Positions 32,955 to 46,057 of a stretch of 64,000 nucleotides of DNA are shown here, piece after piece. Positions within the stretch are counted from its first letter, which is position 1, and every line of letters begins with the position of its first letter. The notes under the pieces were generated by a model. It saw nothing but the letters and a program-made list of their open reading frames with translations. It was not told the origin of the DNA and did not search any database. The stretch is from Salarias fasciatus (lineage: Eukaryota > Chordata > Actinopteri > Blenniiformes > Blenniidae), in assembly GCF_902148845.1 (NCBI RefSeq), contig NC_043760.1:10952994-11016993 (forward strand), written 5' to 3'. A program made the position numbers and the translations under genes.

Positions 32955-35099
32955 ATGGGAGTCGTACTGCGGAACCTCCAGAAGGTGGTGCCGCTGCGTC
33001 GCGCCAGGCTGCGAAAAGACATCGACACGCTGCGACACATCCTGGGAGTCCAGAAGTTCGACCTGGGCATCATCTGCGTGGACAACCGCAAGATCCAGCA
33101 AATCAACAACACCTACCGGAAGAAAAATATACCCACGGATGTCCTGTCGTTTCCATTCTACGAGGTAAAGACAGATGACAGTCTGATGGAGCCCAACTGC
33201 TGCTGCACACACTTCACTAATGCACTAATGCAAAATGTATTTTCATTGATTTTTTCCAATTAGTCTTTTTTTAATTAGTCTGATCATGTAATATTTGAAA
33301 GTGAAAAAGAACAATGATATGGAGATATGGAATTACAAAGTTAATCATAGTACTTTGCAGAATTTGATTCACAAATTGGAAATTTGTATTCATACTCTAA
33401 AAAGACATGATTCTCGTCATTTTCAGTAGAAATACGACAAACTATAAATTATCTCAGGGGGGCTGCTGCATTGTTGCAGGAGCAAGTTGACAGTAACAAA
33501 ACAGTAATTATAAATATTCACAACAATAATATGAAAATCAGATGACTGACCAGATTTTACATTCTCATTTTATAATGTTGGGAGTGATTGAAAACATTCC
33601 AGAGATGATGTTGTTATTGCAGAGAATAGATAAATAGTATACATTATACACAAGATAAGAATAAATAAAAATAAATGTATTGCAGTCTCTGTAGTTTCTT
33701 TGAAAGTAATTATTACAGATGTATTTTATTATAGATCTATTATATGTATTTAATATTGTTTTCCTCACTCCTCCAGGACCTGAGGCCTGGGAAGCTTCCT
33801 TGTCCACTCCACAGAGACGAGCTGAACCTCGGGGACATCTTCCTCGGCGTGGAGTTTGTGATGAAGCAGTGTCAGGAGCAAAACCTGGACCTGCACGGTG
33901 CTCTCACTGTGAGTACAACCGCAATACTTCAGGTCTGATTCTTTCACATTTAGAAAGTTTGAGGAGGATGAGCACACTGGAGGTGTATAAGACACATTTC
34001 TTTTTCCCTGTCTAGTCGTAACTTCTCTCTTTGTCCCAGGTTGTCACTGCACACGGTATCTGCCACCTGCTGGGATACAGGCATGAGACAGAGGAAGAGT
34101 GGGCCGAGGTCAGTAAGACATGAGGAAGTTGTCTCTGTCACATTAAAAAAAAGAGGTTTTTCTTGAGTGTGAGTTATGCCCACACTCAATAAGCCAGTTT
34201 TAAAACATGAAACCTGCTTCTATTAATTTCACCTTGTTGTCAGGATTTGCAAAACGGCCACGTCTTATTTAATAAACCTCAAAATAATCAACTACTTAAG
34301 AGATCAATCTGATCTGGATCAAGCCTCCTCTAAAGTGACTTTGTCACAACTATATGTGATCCATAACAAATATGGAATGAAATGTGGCTCCAGTCATGTA
34401 GGTATAGGGAAACAAAACACACTATGTGAACACCAAACCACACAATAACCAAAAAAAAAACAAAAGAAAAAAAAAACATGAACATAAAATTTTAATAAAG
34501 TGTTAGCTTTCCATTAATATCAGCATGCATAAAGAAAGCAATTGGTTTTCTAACCAGAGTAAGATGTAAGAGATCATTCACCACATTGGGTTATATATAA
34601 AACCTATTAGTCCTGATCAGTAAATAACATGAAGAATATATGTGCAAAGAGACACTGGAAAAAAAAAGCAAGACTTGTGTTGTTGCTCCAATTTTCCTTG
34701 AGCTGAACTCAAACATCGAAGACTTTACATGTAAACAGAAGGCTTTTTCTCTCAGACATTGGGCCTTAATGAGCACCTCTCCTTTGAGATAATCCAGCCA
34801 CTTCACAGGCGTGGCAGATCGAGACACCGATTAGACAGCAGGATTATTATACGGGTGCGCCTCAGGCTGGCTGCAATAAATCTGATCTATTTCAACTCAA
34901 GATGGAAACGTTGCAGTCTGAAGGCAGGATCATGTTTTGATTGGCACAAAATCTGCAGGTATTCCAGTTTAGTGACTTCTGGACCGGTTGGATGTTGTTG
35001 CAGATGCTGCAGAGGGAGAACTACATCCTGAGCGAGTACAACAGACTGACGGGCCGCCAGCTGGAGCCCCTGATGAAGAAGTGCAGTCAGGACAGGTGA
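32955..35099 (+). CDS. ybey: YbeY metalloendoribonuclease homologue
   Basis: Mitochondrial-type member of the bacterial YbeY family, needed for rRNA processing and small-subunit assembly. Four coding exons (32955-33164, 33777-33908, 34040-34108, 35004-35099) join in phase to 168 residues (human 167). The N-terminus [17 protein letters not shown] matches the human protein. The block [20 protein letters not shown] and the [10 protein letters not shown] motif follow. The zinc-binding signature [11 protein letters not shown] places the three His at residues 119, 123 and 129. I chose the ATG at 32955 because the upstream in-frame ATG at 32826 would add unmatched sequence. The AATAAA at 35274 closes the gene. 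Confidence 0.95.
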
Positions 35100-35273
35100 C
35101 GCTGGCTGATCCAGAACCGCTAGAACCTGCACGAGCACCCCGAAGCCGCCGGGCCCGCCGCCGCGGTTCGCCAACGGAGCCCACCGGCTCCTCGAGTCAG
35201 CACTACGAGGGACGCTAATCAGCCGTGGAGACGACGATTCCCAGTGTGTGTGTGTGTGTGTGTGTGTGATTCA

Positions 35274-35279
35274 AATAAA
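35274..35279 (+). terminator. ybey poly-A signal
   Basis: AATAAA 175 bases after the ybey stop, preceded by a TG microsatellite (35243-35268). The facing usp37 signal is 35 bases away. Confidence 0.7.
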
Positions 35280-35313
35280 TGGAAAGACAGAAAGCCTGCT
35301 TCACTGTAGTATT

Positions 35314-35319
35314 TTTATT
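35314..35319 (-). terminator. Candidate usp37 poly-A signal
   Basis: AATAAA on the minus strand about 1.18 kb after the usp37 stop. If used, the usp37 3'UTR fills 35.3-36.5 kb and its end lies within tens of bases of the ybey 3' end. Closer minus-strand signals cannot be excluded. Confidence 0.45.
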
Positions 35320-36496
35320 AAAATTTGCTTTAGGAAGAGTCAAGTTGTGTATGAAGGGTAGAAAAAGCCATTCATCCTCACTTCACAGGTACAGCTCACC
35401 CTCCTCACACTGCAACTCGGGACAGGATGCTTTTCAGGAAAAGCGCAGCACTAGGGTGGGGGGGGGGGGGACTTGCTAACTGATCGTGGACGTTAAAAAC
35501 AGGAACAAACTGTCCTTGAAGAATCATCAAGTCAAACGGAGCAGAGGCTTCCAAAAAAACAACAACAAAAAAAAGGAAAATAGCAGGACGGGCTCCATGC
35601 TATCGCTTCACTTTCAGACCAGTCCAGACATCAGACGCCGCGTCACAAAGGGTTCGACTGAATCCAGCACAGATCTGTAGAAGCAAATCCATCTCGCAGG
35701 TCTAAATACAGTAAACTGGGCTTACAGAGGCAGAACGCCGAGCTCTCCCGGTGCTCTAGTCATGACTTCTATCAACACTATGCTGCAATAAATAGAAAAA
35801 TCTGTTGGCTTTTTATAGAGGAGATTCTAATTACACATCGCTTCAAAACAAAAAAAAAAAAACCAAAACAAAAACAACAAGGTTGTGCGACTTTTAAAGT
35901 AAAGCTTGTATACATATTTATAAAAGTTTTTTATTCTTTTGGGAGGCACACGGTCAAAAACCCCGAACTCGCAGCGAGACTGAGAAAGCTCGGGAAGGTT
36001 TTTGTCTTTCACACAGGAGGCAGGCGGAGCGCGGCAGACGCACCCATCTGCGCTGCAACACAAACATATTGCACCAAATATACCCGCTAAATACAAGAAC
36101 CCTCTAACTCTAGAATAGCTTATATTCCAACGTAGAATCTCTTTATTTAGTCTATATGGGTGAAATAATAGTCAGCAAACGTACAATCCACAGAGCGGAG
36201 CGCTCCGTAACTGGAAGTGAAAGTCTGTTTAAAGAAGTAGATCCAGAAAAAAAGAAAAAATCTTTACAGAACAGTCGATAAAATCAGAACAAAATAAAAC
36301 AAAAAACAAAAAAAGGAAAAACTGTTGGGCCTCGAATCATAGAGGCGAAATGTAATCCACTGAAGACTTGACTGCATGTGAAGAGTCTAACAATGATGTC
36401 GATTCAGAGGAGAAACAAGCACGACAGGAAGGGGGCGGGGCGGGACGGCCATCAGAAGTCCACCGGACAGCGGCGGCGGCGGCGGCGTCTGCCGGC

Positions 36497-39184
36497 TCAG
36501 AGCGGCTGCAGGACGTTCCTCCCCGCCTCCGAGGGGCCGCCGGCGCCCGATCGCTCCATCTCCGACAGCTGCTCGAACATGTCCCTGGAAGAAAGAGGGC
36601 GGGCGGCTCAGAGAGCGTTCAGGACTCGGAGGGAGCGCCGTCTGCTCACTCGCCGCACTCACTTGTGCATGTAGAAGAAGATGTAGCCGCTGCGGTCGCG
36701 GTCCCGCTGCACGGTGGCTTCCTGCGTGCGCGACACGTCCAGGTCGTTGTACGTCAGCCACGACTGCTTCTTCATGTCGAACACGTCGCTGATGTAATGG
36801 CCTGAAAGTCACAGGAGAGGAAAAACAAACACACAGTCTCTTTAATCCAGATGCAACGCCGCAATCCGGCATTCTCACAGCTCTCACTGGGATGAAGAAT
36901 GCGCTCACCGGAGGAGGAGCTGCTCCCGATGTGACTGACCACACTGATGAGTCTGAAGGAGTTGGGCAGGTCTCCGCTCTGTGGATTACAGACGAGGTCA
37001 GAGGTCAATCCTTCACGCAACAAATCAAAACACAAAATGCTGGAAAGCAGGGATGACCAGGATCATGTAAACCGGGAACATGAAGAAGTACCTCGGCGTT
37101 CCTCTTCAGGTTCTCTGCCTCGGCTTCGGTGTACTCCATGTCCAGCACGTCCTCGTTCCCCGAGTCGTCGTCGGAGCACAGCAGGTCCGGCAGCGAGTTG
37201 TTAAACTCTGAGGCAAAGAGACAGCGTCAACATTTTCTCCTGACTGACGCACAAGTTCTGAAATAACAGAATCAGTGTCCTGATGACATCCTGATCGCAC
37301 TAAAGTAAAGCGTTCATATTTAAGCAGAGATCCGCCGCCCGCGTTCCCTCAGTCTCAGACATTTCAATAGAATAACTGGGTTGTACCTTGCAGGCTGAGC
37401 TCTGTGGCTCTTTTCAGATCGTCGTCTTCTCTCATCTCCTGGGCTTCCTGAGGGGCGAGATACAGACGAATGACGGCTGCTGCACTTCCTGCTTCGATGG
37501 CGTTTGATCGTTCTGCAGAAGCGGTTGCGGCCTTACGTGCTCCTGCAGGCTCTGGGCCAGCGCCTGCTGCAGCTCCTGCTCCTCTCGCTCCTGGTCCAGG
37601 CTGTACTGCTGCATCCAGTCCAGCTCGCCCTGCTGCTGCACGCTCTCCGGAGTCTGGTTCTCCTTGTTCTCATCCATGGTCAACTCCAGGGAGTTCAGCA
37701 CATCTGGAGGAAACAACTTTGTGTTACTACTGTCAACCGGATCTGACCCATTGGCATCTGCTTCACGCACGACCTTGCTCGAGACGTTTCTTGACGCCGG
37801 CTCACCTGCAGGCTGCTTGCTGTCTGCTTCGATCAGCTCGGTGTGATAGGCCAGGTCGTGATCTGCGTCGCCGAACCCGGTGTCGGGGCTGCTGGTGGAC
37901 TCGTCGTCCGGCCGAGACGACGACAGCATGCCGGCCTCCTGCCGGCTCATCTCCAGCACGGCGGCCAGCATGTCGTCGTCGTTGATGCCCCCGAAGTCTG
38001 AACTGATGGCGGCCGGCCTCTGAGAACACCAGGAAACGTGTCAGAACGGCGGCGGTGGAGAAGAAGACGGAGGCGTGACTCCGGAGTCTGACACTCACCT
38101 CCTCTGGGCGCTCGTCGTCGTCCGGCAGGCAGGTGCTGAGGCGCCGCTTGCGGCTAGAGTTCACCTTCCGGCACGTCTCCTCTTCGCAGTCCGAGTCGAT
38201 GAGAACCGAGGCGGAGCTGGAGATGGCGACTTTTCCTCCGATCCTTCTGCACACAGCCATCAGAGAGCGTGAGCGGAAAACAGAACGCAGGAAACTGGAG
38301 CGTTCGAAAGAAAAACTCTGGTTACTCTGGTAGCGATGAATGAACGTCAGTGAACGGGACTCACCGGAGCGGCGCCGTGGAGGAGTTGACAGAATGTGAC
38401 GTTTTTAGTGTTCTGGACCTTTGAGACAAACAGAAATCTGAGTTTTACCGGCGTGTCAATCATCTCCAAGTCTGGAGATTCGTCACTGTCACACTGAGCT
38501 TCAGTGTTTTCAGTGACTGTTCCGGTTGGTTCCAGTTTCTTACGCAGAAGCTTGGGAGCTCCAGCCGAGGCTGATGGGAGGCCGCGTGGTTTCGGTGCAG
38601 TGGGACAGCAGGGTGAGGTACCGCGGGATCACCACCTGCTGGCCCAGCTTGCTGTTCAGAGACAGCTGGGCATTGAAGCTGTAGCGTTTCAGGTGAAGGA
38701 TGAGAACTCTGCAGGGAGAGGACAGGAAACAAAGCAGTTAGGGCCTTAATTCCATATAGAGATGAAACGAATCCTTCACATCCCAGCATTTTGGCTCGGA
38801 AAATGAAAATGGTGTGAAAATAACAGACAAGGCCAAGACAATCTGCGAATTTTGCAAATAGCCGTTGACTGTTTATTACAGAAATGTTCTTTATAGTTTA
38901 TTTTACTTTAGAATTGTTTTCAAATTTAGTTAAATATTTGAGTTTTGCTGAGACAAAAGATATTTTATGTTATTCTTTTTCAGAGAAAAGTAAATATGGT
39001 TGAGTTGGTGCCTTACAGTCAGTTACTGTACCGGCCTCAGGAATGAAAAGTTTAATTTGATACAGTATTTAGAAGAATACAAGAAAATTCATTGTCAACA
39101 GAAATTATAAAAAGATCTCAGTCACAGCTGGTCTTTAACATTATTTTGTTAAAAAAAGAAAACATGGACATAGTATCATGAATT

Positions 39185-39251
<67 letters not shown>

Positions 39252-42200
39252 AGACAGCAGATACCTGGGTAGTTTGCTGAATTTATGCGTAACAGTTGCT
39301 GCTTTCCCACTACATTTTTCACAGGAATATTCAATCTCCTCCATCTGCAACAGAAACAAAGTCACTGCAGTCGATCCTCTCAGGTAATATTCTCACTTCC
39401 TGAAGCCTTTTCTCATAAATGTTGCTCTCAGCTGGTGACGTCTGGAAAAGACTCACCCTGAAGAAGAGGTCCAGAGAATCCTGGATGGAGCGCAGCGGCA
39501 GAGTCTTCTTCCTCCGCGGCAGGTCGATGGACAGGTCGTTGAACTGCTCCCGCTTCGTCACGACTTCCCCGCAGCTGGAACAACCACACCGGATCAGAAC
39601 GCCGCTTCCCTCCGCCGCCCGGACAACTCAAGGTCTCGCAGCCTGAGCCTCACCCTTTGCATGTGATCGTGTGCTGCACCTCGAACTCCATGTTGACGGC
39701 TACGGGGCAGGTGTAGATGCGCGTGGTGTCCGCCTCCTCCCCGGGTTCGGCCTTCCCGGCAGACGGCGCCGCGCCGTCCGCGCCGTTCTCGCAGGAGGCG
39801 GCGTCGCTCGCCAAGCTCTTGTTCATCTTCTCCACGTCGTCCTTCAGCTGATCCAAACACTGACTCAGGAACTCGTGAGCATCCTGGAAATGACATAGGA
39901 AAAAAAAAAAAAAAAAAGGTGAGAAATGACACTCTGTAGCATTTATTTTTCACTGTCAACCGTGTGAGGAAGGATGGGACTGACAAGAGATCCATGTTAT
40001 TCAGAAAATACATCAAGAGAAATCTTTTGGATACAGTAGTCTAGTATATGATGAGGGTGTAGGGAGACCTTACATTCTGCATGTTTCCAGAGAAGCGCTC
40101 GGCCGTGGAGGAGATGGCGCTCTTCACTTTTCTCAAAAGGTCCTTTTTGGTTTCCGGACAGCTGACGTCCTTCTTGGCCATGAGGTGAGTGAAGCGCCTG
40201 CACAACACGAGATCAACAGCGCTTTTAAGTTTTTAAAATCAAGTTCGGTTTCTGTTTGCAGTCTCCTACATTTGCTCATGTGAAATGAATAACATCCTCC
40301 CAACAAAATGAGCATTTCTGGTATTTTTCCATGTTGAATTTTTATTTTCAGTTCGTATATTATATATGAAAGGAAGACATCTTTACAGACTGTTGTCTTC
40401 TTTAAAACACCAGGACTGTGAGCATCATACCTCTCTTTCCAGTGATGGGCTGGATTTGTCAATACCCAATCAATCAAAAATCCCTACTTTTTCAGTTTTT
40501 TTCTAATGAAGCTGACTTGTGGAGAAGAACGCTGCTTCATGGACATGGGAGAATCACAAATCAATCCTCTAGGAGTGAATGTGAGTGTGTGAGGTTGTGC
40601 GTCTGCCCTCCTGCGTCTCCACACAAGATGAAGCAGTAAAGAAGATGGATAAATGGTTGCTCGGTCTGTAAAAACCATGAGCTCTTGCACGTGTTGCTGA
40701 CCGAGTGGCACTCGGTACCTGAGCAGGGCGTTGACGGGGACCTTCTTCCAGGGGACGCTCTGCTTCAGCATGTCGTTGGAGAAGGAGGGGAGGCTGAAGA
40801 GCGACTGCAGGATGGCGTTCATGTAGCAAGTGTTCCCCAGGTTGGAAAATCTGCATGAAAAATGCCACAGGAGTCCAGTTAGATTAACAGACGAGATGAA
40901 TTACCTCCTCATGTTTACCGTGGTGCGTTTGATTTCATCGTACCCTTGCAGTGGAGCCTGGGGCTGCACCAGAGTGGAAGGCCTCTGCTTGTTCCAGCCT
41001 CCGTAGTCCAGAGAGGGCCGCACCTTCTTGAAGGGAGTGGAGTGGTTGGGGAGCATGAGGCTTCTCTTGGCCGTGGGGGTCTGTGCCGAGGACGGCCTGG
41101 AGGGGAAACCCACACGGGAGTGACCACCGGTTGAACTGCGCTGCGTTTCTCTCTGATCCCACCGAGGCCTCAAACACTCACCTGTCCAGGAAGGAGTGGC
41201 TCTGACCGTAGTCCTTAGCCATGGGCCGGCTGCCATAAAATGAGGACGGCTGCAGCGGAGTAGAACCCAGCGGAGCTGCAAGGGAGCAACAGGAACGGCG
41301 CGTTGAAGCACGAAATACTGTGCATGAGTAAACACACCACAGACGGTGCTGCGGCTGAGGCGTAATGTCTGAGATTACCTGAGCTCCTGTTCTCCTCCGC
41401 CTGCTTCAGCTTGTCTTTGCAGTTCAGAAGAAACTTTCTGGAAGGGTCTGAAGTGGCTTTGTTGTTGCTTTAAAAAAAAAAAAAACAATAAATAAAGGTT
41501 GAGGTAAAGGTTACCTGACAGAGGAAAAGCAACACCCTAAAACTAATTTAACTCTTTACACGACGGAGCTCGGAGCCCCTGAAAATGCTACTTTTTGAGA
41601 ACGTCACAGTGGAAACGTGAGGATCACAATTCTTCTGAAACACTGCAGTTACGCACCACGGCCACGGTAAACCGCTCTCCTGCACAAGGTTGGTAGTTTT
41701 AGAGTTTAGAGTCACCCAGAACAGCAATTCAGCTTCTTCTGTCTACACGAATATCCATGTTCTTGCCATTGTCAGTGTTTGTATTGTTATTTTCTGTGTG
41801 AATGTGTGTCATTCTGTCAAACAACCAACAGCACCCACTAGTGGCCTGGCACGCTAACTACATCGGTTTTGAAATGTCACACGGCCACAGCAGTCGCGTA
41901 GAGACGGCGTGGAGGGCTGCTGGTACCTGGAGGAGTCATTTTCTTTCGGGTAGTCTTCAGTCAAGTCACTTTCAGAGTTGAGCAGTCTTTTCCTCTTCTC
42001 ACTCCTGGAATGAAACCAAAGTGAGCCACTCAGGAACCATCTGCAGCTCCATAACTGAAGGAAACAGACTGATCAAGCTTCCTGTCATAAAGCCAGGAGT
42101 GAGCAAACGTGCTTCCAACCTGTTCTCAGACAGCCCGGAGCGAGTCGGGGTGGAGGCCGCTCTGCTCGGGCTGCCCAGAGGCTTCCGTGGGGTGGAGTCC

Positions 42201-45200
42201 TCCCGGCCTTCTGCGCTCTGCCGCCGCGGCGTGGTCTGGAACACGCTGGAAGTCTGCAAAGTTCAGACCGATAGTAAGAGCACCGTCACCATAATGTGTG
42301 AAGAGTTCATATTTTTGGGGGGTTTCGAGTTCTTCCTCACCTGCCTCTCACTAGGGGGGCTGCTCTCGTTTTTCCCAGAGCGGGGGCCCAGAACACTCAG
42401 GTTTGCACTTCCGTGTGACGACTTCAACACTGGAAAAAAGTTAAGAACAGGGACAAAGAAACGACAACGAGAGGTCATCAACAACTCTGCTGCTTTACAC
42501 TGTCAGTAAAACAGATCAGGGCTACTCTGCATTGAGAACTAACTCCGACACTGAAGGCTTTAACCAATTTATCCTCATTTTAAAGCCATAATTTGTACAA
42601 GAACAACAAAATATGAAGACCTGGAGTAAATCTTCAATAAATTTACACAGTTGTTCTGATATCTGCAGAGAATAAACACGTCAAATCCAAATATTTAACT
42701 ATCATACCATACGATTATTTGCAGCATTCAGATTTTTAAAGTAATGTATACGGGCTCAGTTTAGAAAAAAAACTCTTGTATTTATTCTTCAGTCTAGACC
42801 CAAATGAGGCTGCACCAAACAATTATTCTATACAAATATCTGAACATAATTAACAGTGAAGTGAGGAGAAGATTAAGTGTATGTTTCCTGCTGCAGCAAG
42901 CAGCCACCAGGACGTATCAAAGCAGCAGAAGCTGAAAGCTGAAAGAGGAAATGTTGGTTTCTCCAGGAGAATCAATTGTCAAAGATACTTGCGTTTAATT
43001 TTTTTCACATTTCCTCAAGGGACCATACTGTGGATTTTATAGTGACTGAATGCTGCAGAGATCACAGCATAATAAATACTCCTTTGAGGTACCGAGTTCA
43101 AAATCTAAAATATGAAATGTCCTCCTAGAGCCCTGCAGTATTTCTAGTGTGATGTCGTGTCGCATGGCTAATATAAACATGGCCATGAGACACAATCAGG
43201 ACAGACGGCCCAGCCCCTTTCTGTTCCGTCTACCTATAAATGGCCACACCCTCCTTTCAATTATTAAAAAATTGTTAATAATTGTTAACTGTTCCAACGA
43301 TCCATTTGTTATTTAAACATGAACAAACTAAACTCAACTTGGAGAGATTGATTGCTTAAGGGTGTTCCTGCATGACGTCAAAACAGGCTGTCATTTACAT
43401 AAAGTCAAATAAAAAGCTCAAAGGCCTTTTCTCAGACAGATAAACAGGAGGAGTAAAATCCAAACGGTTGTTGTCTCAACTACAGTTTGTCTCTTTTGCC
43501 AATTCATTCTCCTTTTGAAAATTACAAACCAAACAACTTTCCCTGGCAAACTGCTGGCTCCAATTAGCTTTATTTGTTTTGAGTCATTCAGCTTTCTCTA
43601 CTTTGACTGTCTACACTTTTGCTATTGTCACAATGTCCACTGAATCACATTTTATCAAATAATGCAGAAAACTCAAGAAATTGCAAAAGTTTCACACACT
43701 TTTTCCCACCAGCGTTTATAGAACATTCATACAATGTAAACCCTCAACATATTGAAATATTAATTGATTCAAACAGTGGTGATATTGTCAATGAGCATTA
43801 TGTGGATTTATCTGCCTTGAATGCCTCAACATTAATTCATACACAAACGCCAAAGCAATGTGAAGAAGCTGTGACCTATGACCTGCAGCAACTGTGAGAA
43901 AAATTACTCAACTTAGATAATTAAATCAGGAGGATCAAACTCACTGGATGTAAATGTCCTTTGGATTTTCTGTGAATGGTCTGAACTGAGCAGCAGTGCA
44001 CACACACCTGGTTTTCCCTGCTTGAGCTTCTCCAGGTATTCCTTGAGCTTCAGCATCAGAGAAGGACTTAACTTATCCAAGCTGATCACATTGCTGTCCT
44101 TCAGAGTCAGGATGATCCGGTTTGGATTCTGGTTGACGTTCTTCACGTTCTCTTTCAGCTGAAGGTGACAAAACAAGTCAAAGTAACCACACTGTCGATC
44201 TTTATAACTGGAGCTTGTCTTCTTCATCTTTTAGGTTTAATATTTCCATCCAGTGCATTCTGGTTGCATGTATTTAACTCTTACAGGAACCTTTGAAGGC
44301 AAACAAGACTTTATTGCTGCACCATGCAGTTCTTGTGTGATTCATGTTGCTAAATCGATGCTCGTGACAGTTTGTTAGGATTTGACTCCTGAACCTGTGA
44401 TCATGGATGTGAAGAAGACAGAGATCAATATATGATCCAGTTTCTTTTTTTAACTAGAGTTCAGTACTATTAAGAAAGCAACATATTTGTGTAAGAATTT
44501 CAATCAGAATTTGGTTAAATAATAATAATAATAATAATAAAAAACAGTTCAGCTTTCAAATAACTTGCAAACATGCTTGAAACTTTGAGCTCCAGAAGAT
44601 CACTAGAACCAGCATAGCTGATGGAGCGTGGACGGACTGAGCATGTAAACAGCCCATCAGACACTATTCGTCATTTCTGATTCATTTTTATGACTTAAAT
44701 CAGGAACTGCATGGGAAATGTAGAAGAGGCAAACAATTCATCTGATAGCTGAACAGACCTCACTCTGTAACTCTGATGAGATTTACAGGATAATCTGGTT
44801 CATTCATGGTTTTACTGCAGCTCCCAGGACTTGTATCACTAAAACAGTGATGTACCACCGAAACATCGAATGCCAAGCGCGACGAGAGCTTACACTTATC
44901 CTGGTTTTATTATGAGTAAAAGGGGTTTTAGAAAGTCTTTCTGAACCTGTAATCTTAAAGGTTTCAACATCTATCACCCTGATCAATGCATTCTGGGAGA
45001 TTTTAAAAACAGATTTATAATCTAGATTTTCTCACAGGTCAACCAGTGTGATCATCTGCTTTTACATTTCCCTAAATGTGTAATGCTTTCTGATTAGAAC
45101 CTGTCTGAAGAGAAAATATTCATATAATCTCCTTAGTAATATCATAAAATCATGTTTTCATAACCAAACAAACAGTTTGTTCTTTATATCGTAGTTTATT

Positions 45201-46057
45201 TTAATGCATTTGCTTTGATTTTTCGTTACCGTTTCCATTATTTGATTTGTTCTGATTGATTTATTTTATTCTTTTTGCTTTAATGTACTTTTCTGTTTAC
45301 ACAGAGACGGAACACTTTCGAAGAGTTTATAAGGGCCCCGTCAATAAGCACTGGTCTGCTTTGAAGGGTGTCCCTAGCTACAAATTGCACTGTTCTCAAA
45401 TGTACAGTATGTCTCTATGTGACAATTTCTGCCATTTTGTAATTTGTAATAAAAGGTTGTATGTATGTTGAAAGCAGTTTTCATAAAGTTTTTGCTTGAA
45501 AATGTTGCATTGCAAATAAGGCTTGAATGTCAAACTCAATGTCGCACTCCTCAGACTCTAATATTTTGATTCGCAAGACTAATTCCTTGCATAACTTTTT
45601 CTGTAGACTTTGTCTTGATGGAGACAGATCAGACTAGGACCTGCACTCAGCTGACCCTCGGGAGGATTTTTAATTCTAGTGTTCCTCCAAGAACAACCGT
45701 ACGTGTTGATACAGCATATCATGATTAATGAGCAAACCCTTCAACCGCGTAAGCTTATTAACCTACAAAAAACAGTGTTAAATTAGGACACACCACAAAC
45801 ACACCAGCTTTTGTAAGAGAAGGGGGACAAAAAAAGAAGAAAAAGAGCAAGTGTGTACAAAACAAATTAAATCCTCAAAATACCTGGAACGTTTTAACAG
45901 CTCCGCCACAGTTGAACCTTATACACAGGCTGACTTTGTTGTCCTTCTCCAGAATCTCAAAAGTGCCCTCTTTCCATCTGGTGGTTCCCAGGTCCATGCT
46001 GCAGAAGCGGATCTTCACAGTGCCACCACTGGACAGTTTGGGCACTACAGTCGCCAT
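36497..46057 (-). CDS. usp37: Ubiquitin carboxyl-terminal hydrolase 37
   Basis: Cysteine deubiquitinase of the cell cycle; the family stabilises cyclin A at G1/S. Twenty-three coding exons join in phase to 955 residues (human 979): 46057-45884, 44158-44008, 42429-42341, 42253-42120, 42004-41927, 41467-41379, 41275-41182, 41096-40944, 40850-40719, 40197-40074, 39883-39654, 39574-39457, 39344-39265, 38708-38544, 38418-38365, 38246-38099, 38019-37806, 37703-37537, 37447-37387, 37207-37092, 36978-36909, 36801-36663, 36584-36497. An N-terminal PH-like domain is followed by the USP domain: Cys box GFSNLGNTCYMNAILQS (Cys329), His box GHYISDVFD (His882) and YND. The zinc-ribbon Cys pairs CKGCGE and CEKC are present. 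Three UIMs lie inside the catalytic domain at about 685-700, 783-798 and 805-819. KEN boxes in YPKENDSS and ENKENQTPE are kept; the first human KEN (EKENKVS) reads EKDNKVS here. Confidence 0.97.
39190..39250. repeat. (TG)n microsatellite in usp37 intron
   Basis: About 30 uninterrupted TG units lie directly downstream of the usp37 exon ending at 39265, starting only about 15 bases into the intron on the sense strand (as CA). Length changes could affect the donor context. Confidence 0.9.
44519..44541. repeat. (AAT)n microsatellite in usp37 intron
   Basis: Seven to eight AAT units in the first coding intron of usp37. Confidence 0.8.

Noticed and set aside
36387-36944. 185-codon minus-strand frame over the usp37 3' end
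   Set aside because: It crosses real usp37 introns in the wrong frame; the conserved GHYISDV frame lies in a different phase with clear splice sites.
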